A DNA stretch of 16,354 bases from NCBI GenBank assembly GCA_016929875.1, contig JAFGHZ010000102.1, positions 1 to 16,354 of the forward strand, given 5' to 3'. The position numbers were made by a program, and so were the translations under genes. Below are positions 1 through 5,521 of the stretch, piece by piece. The notes under the pieces are model-generated. The model saw nothing but the letters and a program-made list of their open reading frames with translations. It was not told the DNA's origin and did not search any database. Numbering within the stretch: the first letter of the stretch is position 1; every line of letters begins with the position of its first letter. The DNA comes from Dehalococcoidales bacterium (GTDB taxonomy: Bacteria; Chloroflexota; Dehalococcoidia; Dehalococcoidales; Fen-1064).

Positions 1-393
1 GACTGCCGCCATCAGCATCCCCGGGATGATTTTGTCGCAGTTGGTAATAAAAACGAGAGCGTCGAACTGATGGGCTTCCACTACCGTTTCGGCGGAATCG
101 GCAATCAATTCCCTGCTGGGCAGGCTGTATTTCATTCCGGCGTGGTTCATCGCGATGCCGTCGCAAATTGCAATTGTATTCGTCTCGAAGGGGATGCCTC
201 CACCCTGACGGATGCCTTCTTTGACTGCCCGAGCAATGGTATCGAGGTGTATATGTCCGGGGACAATCTCGTTATAGCTGTTGACTATGCCGATGAAGGG
301 CTTGCTCATATCCGCACTTTTGACGCCGACGGCATGGAGCAAAGCCCGATGGCCGGCACGTTCTATTCCCTTTTTTATTGCATCGCTTCTCAT
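1..393 (-). CDS. ilvD: Dihydroxy-acid dehydratase, N-terminal 131 residues (cut by window edge)
   Basis: IlvD dehydrates 2,3-dihydroxy-3-methylbutanoate and its 3-methylpentanoate homologue to the 2-keto acids, the step before transamination in valine and isoleucine synthesis; it is a cytoplasmic Fe-S enzyme. The translated part has the family signatures in order: NSYNEIVPGHIHL (about 38-50), TIAICDGIAMNHAGM (73-87), YSLPSRELIADS (89-100) and ITNCDKIIPGMLMA (116-129). The Cys of NCDK (C119) corresponds to a known cluster ligand. The gene runs off the left edge, so the C-terminal three quarters are missing. The ATG at 393 is preceded by a purine-rich GAGAGGGGGA ribosome site. Its 5' leader (about 135 bases) holds a leader peptide and terminator, listed separately, which suggests expression is set by branched-chain aminoacyl-tRNA supply. 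Identity is firm; the regulation is inferred. Confidence 0.95.
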   Translation of the reverse strand, partial: MRSDAIKKGIERAGHRALLHAVGVKSADMSKPFIGIVNSYNEIVPGHIHLDTIARAVKEGIRQGGGIPFETNTIAICDGIAMNHAGMKYSLPSRELIADSAETVVEAHQFDALVFITNCDKIIPGMLMAAV

Positions 394-420
394 TTTGTCC
401 CCCTCTCAAATCGATAATTA

Positions 421-447
421 AAAAAAAAGCCGTCCCTGTGGGACGGC
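421..447 (-). terminator. Intrinsic terminator in the ilvD leader
   Basis: On the minus strand an 8-bp perfect stem GCCGTCCC/GGGACGGC with a 3-base loop (429-447) is followed by eight T residues (428-421). It ends 27 bases before the ilvD start codon and lies inside the transcript, so it works as the conditional terminator (strands 3:4) of the attenuator. Confidence 0.9.
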
Positions 448-472
448 CCCAAATGCGCGGAGGCGAGCCCAC

Positions 473-526
473 TCACTGGCTTGAATATGTAACGATAAGT
501 ACGAGAGAAAACGTTAGAATTTTCAT
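473..526 (-). CDS. ilvD leader peptide, 17 residues
   Basis: The reading frame encodes MKILTFSLVLIVTYSSQ and stops at TGA. Seven of 17 residues are Leu, Ile or Val (I3, L4, L8, V9, L10, I11, V12), as expected for a stalling peptide sensing branched-chain aminoacyl-tRNAs. The ATG lies 10 bases after the -10 hexamer, leaving only a few transcribed bases and no room for a ribosome binding site. Translation would therefore start on an almost leaderless RNA. Nine of 17 positions, including the whole LIVTYS block at 10-15, match the equally long peptide upstream of leuS. It is too short to have a function of its own; its translation is probably the regulatory act. Confidence 0.8.
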   Translation of the reverse strand: MKILTFSLVLIVTYSSQ

Positions 527-536
527 AGTAATAGTT

Positions 537-565
537 AAGATAACATAATTCGAGAGTGTTGTCAA
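537..565 (-). promoter_or_regulatory. Promoter of ilvD leader transcript
   Basis: Perfect -35 TTGACA (565-560), 17-bp spacer and -10 TATCTT (542-537) on the minus strand form a strong sigma-70-type promoter. Transcription should start near 528-531, almost at the leader-peptide ATG (526). It lies only 23 bases past the stop codon of the upstream methyltransferase gene, so ilvD is an independent unit. Confidence 0.8.
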
Positions 566-588
566 ATCTCCCCAACGACAGAGGGGGG

Positions 589-2085
589 TCATAACATCTT
601 CGGCTGGTTTTCTCTTACCGAGTGTCTGACGGACTGTGCCGGAACAGGCGCAAGCCACGGCGGAATCTCCGGGGTTTTACCCTCGAAGATTTCCTGGATG
701 GTAAGAATCTGCAATCGGGGATAGTCTTTGCCAAGCGGTGAGTGATAAAAGCCTTTCATTGCGGCTTCTGTAATCATCGGTTGGGTGGCTTTGTCCAGAG
801 AGATAAAAATGCCAATATTTGCCTTCTCCCTATCAATCACATGACCTAAATCGCGTATCATACTAACATTCGCGTTGTGCCCGCCCTTGACGGAGATAAT
901 GGCTTTCTTGATTTTGTCTCTCTCATCCATATAGTAGAGATAGCCGTCGATGCCGGTGTCCGCGCCCTTTTTCTTGTCGCCGTAGGGCTGACCGCCGACC
1001 TTGGAGACTGCCCACCACTGGAACTGGTATTTATCCTGCTTTGCCAGCTCTTCCGCACCTGCCAGGTCTTCAGGCTCGCCGACGACGGTGAATTTTGCGG
1101 GCGGCGTGAGGTTCTTAAGACGCCATTTCATCAGGCCGATGGCAAGATGAGTAATATCAATGCCAATCCACTTGCGGTTGAGTTTCTGTGCAGCAACCAC
1201 TGCCGTGCCGCAGCCGCAGAACGGGTCTAAAACCACATCACCTTCATTACTGCTTGCTTGGATTATACGCTCTAAAAGCGTGAGGGGTTTCTGTGTTCCA
1301 TAGCCCAGGTATTCCGGACCTCTATTTACTGTCTGAAAACTAATTATATCGGTCCAAACATCTGTTATTGGACGTCCTTTCGAGTGATCAAGATAAACGA
1401 TCCTTGGGTCTTTGTTAGCCTCATAATATATCTTGTATTGCCTTCCCTCATTATCTATTTTGTCGTATCTTCTTTTAGTCCTATCATCAAGAGGGAAATA
1501 TTGTTTGTTGAATATATATTCTTTACCTTTTTTATACATCAAAATAGTATCATGCCCTCGAATCCAAATACCAGCTTGTGATTTAAATCCTGAAGACGTT
1601 TCCATTGACCAAATTATTTCTCTACGAAAATTGTTTGCCCCAAAAATTTGGTCTAGCATCAATTTCAGATAGTGACTAGCATTAGGGTCGCAGTGGAGAT
1701 AAAGAGAGCCGGTATCTTTCAATACCCGTCTCAACTCAATAAGTCGGATGCACATCATCGTCAGGTAAGCAGACATGTCGGTGCGTTTACCGACTAGCCT
1801 GGGGAGGACGGACATGAACTCTTTGACGGCGGCAGGGGCAATCGGCGAAGCGGCGATTTCCTGCAAAGCTTTTTCAGAATCCAGTCCCCAGTGCCATGTA
1901 TCCTCGAAGGCGGACATCTGGGCTTGAGAAGGCTTGCCAGTCGGTTCTTTGAATAGGACGTTATAAGTGGCGCTGGAGTTGAAGGGCGGGTCGAGATATA
2001 CGAGGTCAACGGAATTATCAGGGATATAATCACGCAGGATTTTCAGATTATCGCCGTAATACAGGACGTTAGTCTTTATATCCAT
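589..2085 (-). CDS. DNA methyltransferase (beta-class N6/N4) with C-terminal PD-(D/E)xK-like domain
   Basis: This 498-residue protein probably methylates an amino group of adenine or cytosine using S-adenosylmethionine. Catalytic motif IV DPPF (32-35) precedes SAM motif I DPFCGCGT (287-294), with TQKP at 264-267: the beta-class order IV...I. Residues about 355-470 form a second domain with ADTGIDGYL (375-383) and IISVKGG (396-402), resembling the Mrr-type nuclease core D...(E/Q)xK but with Ser where Gln/Glu is usual. A joined methyltransferase-nuclease polypeptide is a known arrangement of compact restriction-modification proteins; whether the nuclease part cuts is unknown. The ATG at 2085 has an AGAGGAC ribosome site. 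The middle of the gene (about 1321-1680, residues about 135-255) is much more AT-rich than its flanks and probably includes the target-recognition region. No separate restriction or specificity gene is nearby. Confidence 0.85.
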   Translation of the reverse strand: MDIKTNVLYYGDNLKILRDYIPDNSVDLVYLDPPFNSSATYNVLFKEPTGKPSQAQMSAFEDTWHWGLDSEKALQEIAASPIAPAAVKEFMSVLPRLVGKRTDMSAYLTMMCIRLIELRRVLKDTGSLYLHCDPNASHYLKLMLDQIFGANNFRREIIWSMETSSGFKSQAGIWIRGHDTILMYKKGKEYIFNKQYFPLDDRTKRRYDKIDNEGRQYKIYYEANKDPRIVYLDHSKGRPITDVWTDIISFQTVNRGPEYLGYGTQKPLTLLERIIQASSNEGDVVLDPFCGCGTAVVAAQKLNRKWIGIDITHLAIGLMKWRLKNLTPPAKFTVVGEPEDLAGAEELAKQDKYQFQWWAVSKVGGQPYGDKKKGADTGIDGYLYYMDERDKIKKAIISVKGGHNANVSMIRDLGHVIDREKANIGIFISLDKATQPMITEAAMKGFYHSPLGKDYPRLQILTIQEIFEGKTPEIPPWLAPVPAQSVRHSVRENQPKML

Positions 2086-2112
2086 ATTCGTCCTCTGTAT
2101 AATATTTGCTCT

Positions 2113-2139
2113 ATTCTACCACAAAATTACACTTGTCAT
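2113..2139 (-). promoter_or_regulatory. Possible promoter of the methyltransferase gene
   Basis: A -10-like TAGAAT (2118-2113) preceded by TGG (extended -10) has ATGACA (2139-2134) upstream with a short 15-bp spacer. It is weaker than the ilvD and leuS promoters. Read-through from rpiB is the alternative, because the 92-base gap carries no clear terminator for that strand. Confidence 0.25.
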
Positions 2140-2148
2140 CGCTGTAAT

Positions 2149-2176
2149 CGGGATACCAGCCTTCGCTGGTATTTTC
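2149..2176. repeat. Family A dispersed palindrome, copy A1
   Basis: The core ATACCAGC-CTTC-GCTGGTAT (2153-2172) is a perfect 8-bp stem with a 4-base loop, preceded by GGG. It shares the AT(T/A)CC...GG(A/T)AT outer arms with five other copies in this window. It sits between rpiB and the methyltransferase gene. Confidence 0.7.
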
Positions 2177-2177
2177 T

Positions 2178-2615
2178 CTAGGAGCCTTCTATCCCTTTTA
2201 TCATATCGACTCTCTGCTGGTGTCTGCCGCCTTCGAAGGGAGTGGTAAGGAATGCCTTTATTATCTGAGGTAGTTGCGACTGGTCGTTTTCCGAGCCCAG
2301 ACAGAGGACGTTGGCGTCATTATGCTGTCGGGAACGGATTGCCGTGAATTTATTAAATACCGTTGCCGCTCTGATGCCTTTGACCTTATTAGCGGCGATG
2401 CACATTCCGATACCGGTGCCGCAAATGAGAACACCGCGCTCGAATTTACCGGATACAACTGCCTTACCGACCTTCTCGGCGATTTCGGGATAATCGGCAC
2501 GCTCTTCGTTATAGACGCCGAAGTCCTTGTATTTCTGGCCCATTTCTTCGAGCAGTTCCGTTACTTTCTGCTTGAGTTCCAGCCCTCTGTGGTCGCTACC
2601 GATGGCAATACGCAT
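2178..2615 (-). CDS. rpiB: Ribose-5-phosphate isomerase B
   Basis: RpiB interconverts ribose 5-phosphate and ribulose 5-phosphate in the non-oxidative pentose phosphate pathway (cytoplasm). The 145-residue protein begins MRIAIGSDHRG and has the family hallmarks CGTGIGMCIAANK (65-77, with C65 as the catalytic base by analogy), NDANVLCLG (99-107, preceded by His98) and GGRHQQRV (129-136). Length is normal for RpiB. A longer reading frame exists upstream, but the ATG at 2615 has a near-perfect AAGGAGGG ribosome site and gives the conserved N-terminus. The stop codon of tsaC ends one base before this ATG, and the ribosome site lies in the last tsaC codons, so the two are translationally coupled. 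A tsaC (ywlC) gene close to rpiB is also seen in Bacillus. Confidence 0.95.
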   Translation of the reverse strand: MRIAIGSDHRGLELKQKVTELLEEMGQKYKDFGVYNEERADYPEIAEKVGKAVVSGKFERGVLICGTGIGMCIAANKVKGIRAATVFNKFTAIRSRQHNDANVLCLGSENDQSQLPQIIKAFLTTPFEGGRHQQRVDMIKGIEGS

Positions 2616-2616
2616 T

Positions 2617-3261
2617 CTATCCCTCCTTAGCGGCGGTAATATCAGGCAGGATTTTCCGGAGTTTTTCCAGTGTAATGGCACCCTGACGTCGTATAGTCGG
2701 CCTTTCTCCTGAAAGGTCGACTATGGTGGACTCAATGCCGCCAGGGCATTTTCCCCCGTCAATCAACATATCTATTTTATCACCGATTTGCTTTTTCACT
2801 TCACCAGCGGTAAGAGGACTCAGCTGACCGCTCAAGTTGGCGCTGGTACCGACAACTGGCTTCCCCAGTCCTCTGATTAGAGCCAGAGGTACGGGATGTT
2901 CGGGGATACGGAAAGCGATTGTCTTGTTGCCCGCAGTTATAATATCGGGCACGATATCGGATTTCGGCAGGATGATTGTTAAAGCGCCGGGGAAAAATTC
3001 GGAGATGAGCCGCTCTGCCGACGGTGGGATAGAAACGACAATTTTCTCAATCTGTGCGTAATCGGCAACTAAAAGCGGAAGGGCCATCCCTCGGGGACGG
3101 CTTTTGATTTTGAAAATACGTTCGACGGCGGGAATATGTGTCATACTGGCGCCCAGTCCATAGACGGTATCGGTAGGGTAGGCAACAACGCCGCCTTTTT
3201 TCAGTATGGAAACGGCCTGTGAGATTTGAGACTCGTCCACGAAACTAGTATAGCACAGCAA
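2617..3261 (-). CDS. tsaC: L-threonylcarbamoyladenylate synthase (TsaC/YwlC type)
   Basis: This enzyme makes threonylcarbamoyl-AMP from threonine, bicarbonate and ATP, the first step of the t6A37 modification of ANN-decoding tRNAs. The 214-residue protein has the YrdC/Sua5 signatures GGVVAYPTDTVYGLGA (23-38), KSRPRGMALPLLV (53-65), the central FFPGALTIIL stretch and GTSANLSG (138-145). It lacks the extra C-terminal domain of long Sua5 proteins. No ATG is available: the start is probably TTG at 3261, three bases after GGAG, or the next codon CTG (3258), which has better spacing of six. It is coupled to rpiB (one-base gap). Upstream, TATAAC at about 3284-3279 could be a -10, but I see no good -35. 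Confidence 0.92.
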   Translation of the reverse strand: MLCYTSFVDESQISQAVSILKKGGVVAYPTDTVYGLGASMTHIPAVERIFKIKSRPRGMALPLLVADYAQIEKIVVSIPPSAERLISEFFPGALTIILPKSDIVPDIITAGNKTIAFRIPEHPVPLALIRGLGKPVVGTSANLSGQLSPLTAGEVKKQIGDKIDMLIDGGKCPGGIESTIVDLSGERPTIRRQGAITLEKLRKILPDITAAKEG

Positions 3262-3303
3262 TTGCTCCTTTTGTCTTTGTTATAGGGTGCTCCGTATTCC
3301 ATT

Positions 3304-3330
3304 ACTGGATTCCGGCCTGCGCCGGAATGG
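3304..3330. repeat. Family A dispersed palindrome, copy A2
   Basis: ATTCCGGC-CTGC-GCCGGAAT (3309-3328) is a perfect 8-bp stem flanked by CTGG on the left and GG on the right, the same borders as in copies A3, A5 and A6. Confidence 0.8.
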
Positions 3331-3350
3331 GAAAGAAGAAAGAGTGGGTT

Positions 3351-3383
3351 GTCTTTGCAGGGAGACATAGCGACGAAGCAATC
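3351..3383. repeat. Family B dispersed palindrome, degenerate copy B1
   Basis: Read on the minus strand it starts GATTGCTTCGTCGCT and ends TGCAAAGAC, so the ATTGC...GCAA borders of family B are kept while the interior pairs poorly. It lies 20 bases from copy A2, forming an A-B pair. Confidence 0.6.
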
Positions 3384-3519
3384 TATAGCCATTAGAATCA
3401 GAAACAAGATACACGCTGAATAAAAGCTCACCGTAAGTACGATGCTCTATTTAGGACATTGGGTGAATTAGAATGAAAACAATCTGTGATAGTGTATGTA
3501 TTTCAGACAATGGTTTTAG

Positions 3520-3556
3520 ATTGCCACGCCCCGATGAAATCGGGGCTCGCAAAGAC
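3520..3556. repeat. Family B dispersed palindrome, copy B2
   Basis: The ATTGCCACG ... CTCGCAAAGAC borders enclose a perfect inner stem CCCCGAT-GAA-ATCGGGG (3529-3545). It shares borders with the copies at 5424 (reverse orientation) and 11663. Confidence 0.8.
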
Positions 3557-3567
3557 ATTGTAGGGTA

Positions 3568-3616
3568 CTGGATTCCGGCCCCCGTATCAGGTACGGGGCA
3601 AGCTTCGCCGGAATGG
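3568..3616. repeat. Family A palindrome with nested inner hairpin, copy A3
   Basis: Outer arms ATTCCGGC (3572-3579) and GCCGGAAT (3607-3614) are identical to those of A2. Here they enclose a second perfect stem, CCCCGTA-TCAGG-TACGGGG (3580-3598), in place of the usual 4-base loop. The CTGG/GG borders are kept. Confidence 0.75.
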
Positions 3617-3664
3617 TACAAATAATCTTTCAACGAACTAGTGCCGTTTTGTAAACATTTAGGT

Positions 3665-3670
3665 TATAAT
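3665..3670 (+). promoter_or_regulatory. -10 box of the guaA promoter
   Basis: A perfect TATAAT lies 56 bases before the guaA start codon. The region 17-18 bp upstream (GTGCCG/TGCCGT at 3641-3647) matches TTGACA poorly, so the promoter is either weak at -35 or activator dependent. Transcription would start near 3677. Confidence 0.55.
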
Positions 3671-3726
3671 AGGGTTACATTTTTCTGAAATGTCGTCGAT
3701 GAGCTTGAGCGGAGGGCTTTAGGTTT

Positions 3727-5409
3727 ATGAGTGAAGAACAGGAGCAATCGAAGCAGAACCCCACGGGAAGAGTCGCCACGAGCGGTGATATTGAAGTCAC
3801 CACTTATCTGGAAATCGCCAAGGAAAAAGGAGGCGTTCAGCCTTCGCTGGTACAGCAGCCCATCCCTGCCGAACGTGAAGTTATCGTTGTTCTGGATTTC
3901 GGTTCTCAATACAGTCTGCTCATTGCCCGTCGTATTCGTGAGTGTAATGTTTATAGCGAATTGGTACCTTTCGATACCCCCTGGAAGGAAATTGCGCATC
4001 TGAAACCGAAGGGCATCATCATGTCAGGCGGCCCTTCCAGTGTCTATGAGGCGGGGGCGCCGTTAGCCCCGTCATACATATATGAGAGCCATTTACCGGT
4101 GCTGGGTATCTGCTATGGTATGCAGGCAATGACCCATCAATTGGGCGGTAAAGTTATCTCCGCTACGAGACGGGAATACGGTCATGCGGTCCTTCATGTC
4201 AGCGACCGCGAATCGCCGCTTTTCGCCGGGTTGGATTCCGACCTGACAGTGTGGATGAGTCACGGCGATAGTATCGAACAGATGCCGCCCGGATTCAGAG
4301 CATTGGCTCATACCGAGAACACCCCCTGTGCCGCTATCGGCAATGACAAGGGGATGTACGGCATCCAGTTTCATCCCGAGGTGATTCATACTCCGCAGGG
4401 CAAAGCAATCCTGAAAAATTTCGCTTACAATATCTGCGGCTGTAAGGGTAACTGGACAATCGGTAATTTCATTGCCGAGAACATTGCCTCGATTAAAGAG
4501 CAGATCGGGGGAGGCAAGGTCATCAGCGCGCTGTCGGGCGGTGTCGATTCCGCAGTGGTGGCCACTCTGATTCACAAAGCAATCGGTAATCAGCTTACCT
4601 GCATTTTTGTCAATAACGGACTCCTACGCCGTGAAGAAGTGGAAAGGACCTTCAATACCTTCCGACTCAATATGGGGATGAATATAATCTTTGTCGATGC
4701 TGCAGAGCGTTTTCTGGATAAATTGAAGGGCGTCATCGACCCGGAGCAGAAACGCAAGACAATCGGCGAAGAATTTATCAAGATTTTTGAAGAGGAAGCT
4801 AATAAACTCGGTAAAGTAGATTTTCTGGCCCAGGGCACGCTTTATCCCGATGTCATCGAGAGTGCGTTATCGGGCAGTACCGCCTCCGCGAAAATCAAGA
4901 CCCACCACAATGTCGGCGGCCTGCCTGCCAAGATGAGATTGAAGCTGATTGAGCCTCTTCGTTATCTCTTCAAGGACGAGGTGCGAAAGGTAGGTTTGGA
5001 GCTTGGCTTACCGGAAGAAATGGTCTGGCGCCAGCCTTTCCCCGGACCCGGTCTATCGATTCGGGTCATCGGCGAGGTGACCAAAGAGAAGCTGGAGATT
5101 TTACGCTCCGCCGACTTTATTTTAATGAATGAAATCAAGAAGGCGAAGCTGTACCGTCAATTATGGCAGAGCTTTGCCGTACTTACCGATGTCAGGTCGG
5201 TGGGAGTGATGGGCGACCACCGTACCTACGGCTATCTGGTAGGTATCCGCGCCGTTACCAGCGAAGACGCAATGACCGCGGACTGGGCGCGCTTGCCTTA
5301 CGATGTTCTGGCACGTATCTCCAATCGTATCGTCAACGAAGTCTCTGAAGTGAACAGGGTGGTTTTCGATATTACCTCCAAACCTCCTTCGACAATTGAG
5401 TGGGAGTGA
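3727..5409 (+). CDS. guaA: GMP synthase (glutamine-hydrolysing)
   Basis: GuaA converts XMP, ATP and glutamine to GMP, the last step to guanine nucleotides (cytoplasm). Domain order: class I glutamine amidotransferase with LDFGSQYS (56-63), the GICYGMQAM nucleophile elbow (Cys129) and FHPEV (His216, Glu218); an ATP-pyrophosphatase domain with P-loop SGGVDS (270-275); and a C-terminal dimerisation domain ending DITSKPPSTIEWE. All catalytic residues are present. At 560 residues it is longer than usual (about 510-525) because of an N-terminal extension of about 50 polar residues before the first conserved strand. No in-frame ATG lies nearer than residue 99, so the extension appears real unless a non-ATG start is used. 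A GGAGGG lies 10 bases and AGG 3 bases before the ATG. It is the first gene of the plus-strand purine block. Confidence 0.95.
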   Translation: MSEEQEQSKQNPTGRVATSGDIEVTTYLEIAKEKGGVQPSLVQQPIPAEREVIVVLDFGSQYSLLIARRIRECNVYSELVPFDTPWKEIAHLKPKGIIMSGGPSSVYEAGAPLAPSYIYESHLPVLGICYGMQAMTHQLGGKVISATRREYGHAVLHVSDRESPLFAGLDSDLTVWMSHGDSIEQMPPGFRALAHTENTPCAAIGNDKGMYGIQFHPEVIHTPQGKAILKNFAYNICGCKGNWTIGNFIAENIASIKEQIGGGKVISALSGGVDSAVVATLIHKAIGNQLTCIFVNNGLLRREEVERTFNTFRLNMGMNIIFVDAAERFLDKLKGVIDPEQKRKTIGEEFIKIFEEEANKLGKVDFLAQGTLYPDVIESALSGSTASAKIKTHHNVGGLPAKMRLKLIEPLRYLFKDEVRKVGLELGLPEEMVWRQPFPGPGLSIRVIGEVTKEKLEILRSADFILMNEIKKAKLYRQLWQSFAVLTDVRSVGVMGDHRTYGYLVGIRAVTSEDAMTADWARLPYDVLARISNRIVNEVSEVNRVVFDITSKPPSTIEWE

Positions 5410-5423
5410 AAACCTTTATCCAT

Positions 5424-5463
5424 TACGAGGAGTCCCGACTTGTCGGGACGACGTGGTAATCTC
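5424..5463. repeat. Family B dispersed palindrome, copy B3
   Basis: A perfect inner stem GTCCCGAC-TT-GTCGGGAC (5432-5449) lies inside the borders ATTACGAGG...CGTGGTAAT. Compared with ATTGC...GCAAT in other copies, both sides have changed together (G to A and C to T), keeping the outer pairs. It sits between guaA and purD and could form a hairpin in a read-through transcript. Confidence 0.8.
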
Positions 5464-5474
5464 ACAGAGGCAAT

Positions 5475-5502
5475 TTGTTATCAGGGAATGAGAGAGTAGA
5501 AT
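5475..5502 (+). promoter_or_regulatory. Possible promoter of purD
   Basis: TTGTTA (5475-5480), a 16-bp spacer and TAGAAT (5497-5502) lie 19 bases before the purD GTG. The hexamers match consensus at 4 and 5 of 6 positions. If real, purD-purE-purB can be transcribed separately from guaA. The start site would leave a very short 5' leader containing the AAGGGAG ribosome site. Confidence 0.35.
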
Positions 5503-5521
5503 TGTATTAAGGGAGACTACA

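Larger units (their letters stand above)
421..530 (-). promoter_or_regulatory. Ribosome-mediated attenuator leader of ilvD
   Basis: This transcribed leader lies between the ilvD promoter and gene. It contains a 17-codon peptide rich in Leu/Ile/Val, then mutually exclusive pairings. Strand 1 UAUUCA (leader codons 14-15) can pair with UGAGUG (strand 2). The GUGGG of strand 2 can instead pair with CCCAC in the left arm and loop of the terminator (strand 3). Strands 3:4 form GCCGUCCC/GGGACGGC followed by a U-run. A ribosome waiting at codons 10-12 (Leu-Ile-Val) would cover strand 1, free strand 2 and block the terminator. The folds were found by eye; the mechanism is inferred from known his/trp/ilv-type attenuators. 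The leader upstream of leuS is built the same way. Confidence 0.8.
3262..3726. other. Intergenic spacer between divergent tsaC and guaA
   Basis: This 465-base stretch contains no convincing gene. It holds four palindromic repeats (families A and B, listed separately), a perfect TATAAT box for guaA, and a 10-codon upstream reading frame (3690-3722). A 49-codon frame from the ATG at 3472 passes straight through two repeats and has no ribosome site, so it is judged spurious. Confidence 0.75.

Noticed and set aside
421..480. T-box or metabolite riboswitch before ilvD
   Set aside because: No T-box AGGGTGG...GCG consensus and no specifier-loop domain is present; the leader is only about 110 bases and is better explained by the translated leader peptide.
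2153..2176. Rho-independent terminator on the plus strand (stem followed by TTTTC)
   Set aside because: No plus-strand gene ends here and the stem is a family A repeat; the T stretch is short and probably coincidental.
3520..3614. CRISPR-like array
   Set aside because: The repeats are palindromes of two families in both orientations with irregular spacing, not direct repeats with even spacers.
3472..3621. 49-codon frame on the plus strand starting ATG at 3472
   Set aside because: It runs through family B and family A palindromes, has no ribosome site and resembles no protein; the repeats explain the open frame.
3451..3633. 60-codon frame on the minus strand over the same spacer
   Set aside because: It is also made of repeat sequence (the typical translation of such palindromes) and has no ribosome site.
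4093..4575. 160-codon frame opposite guaA, and similar long opposite-strand frames within purD, purB, coaD, leuS and acs
   Set aside because: They lie entirely inside well-supported genes, have no family resemblance, and arise from codon bias of the real frame.
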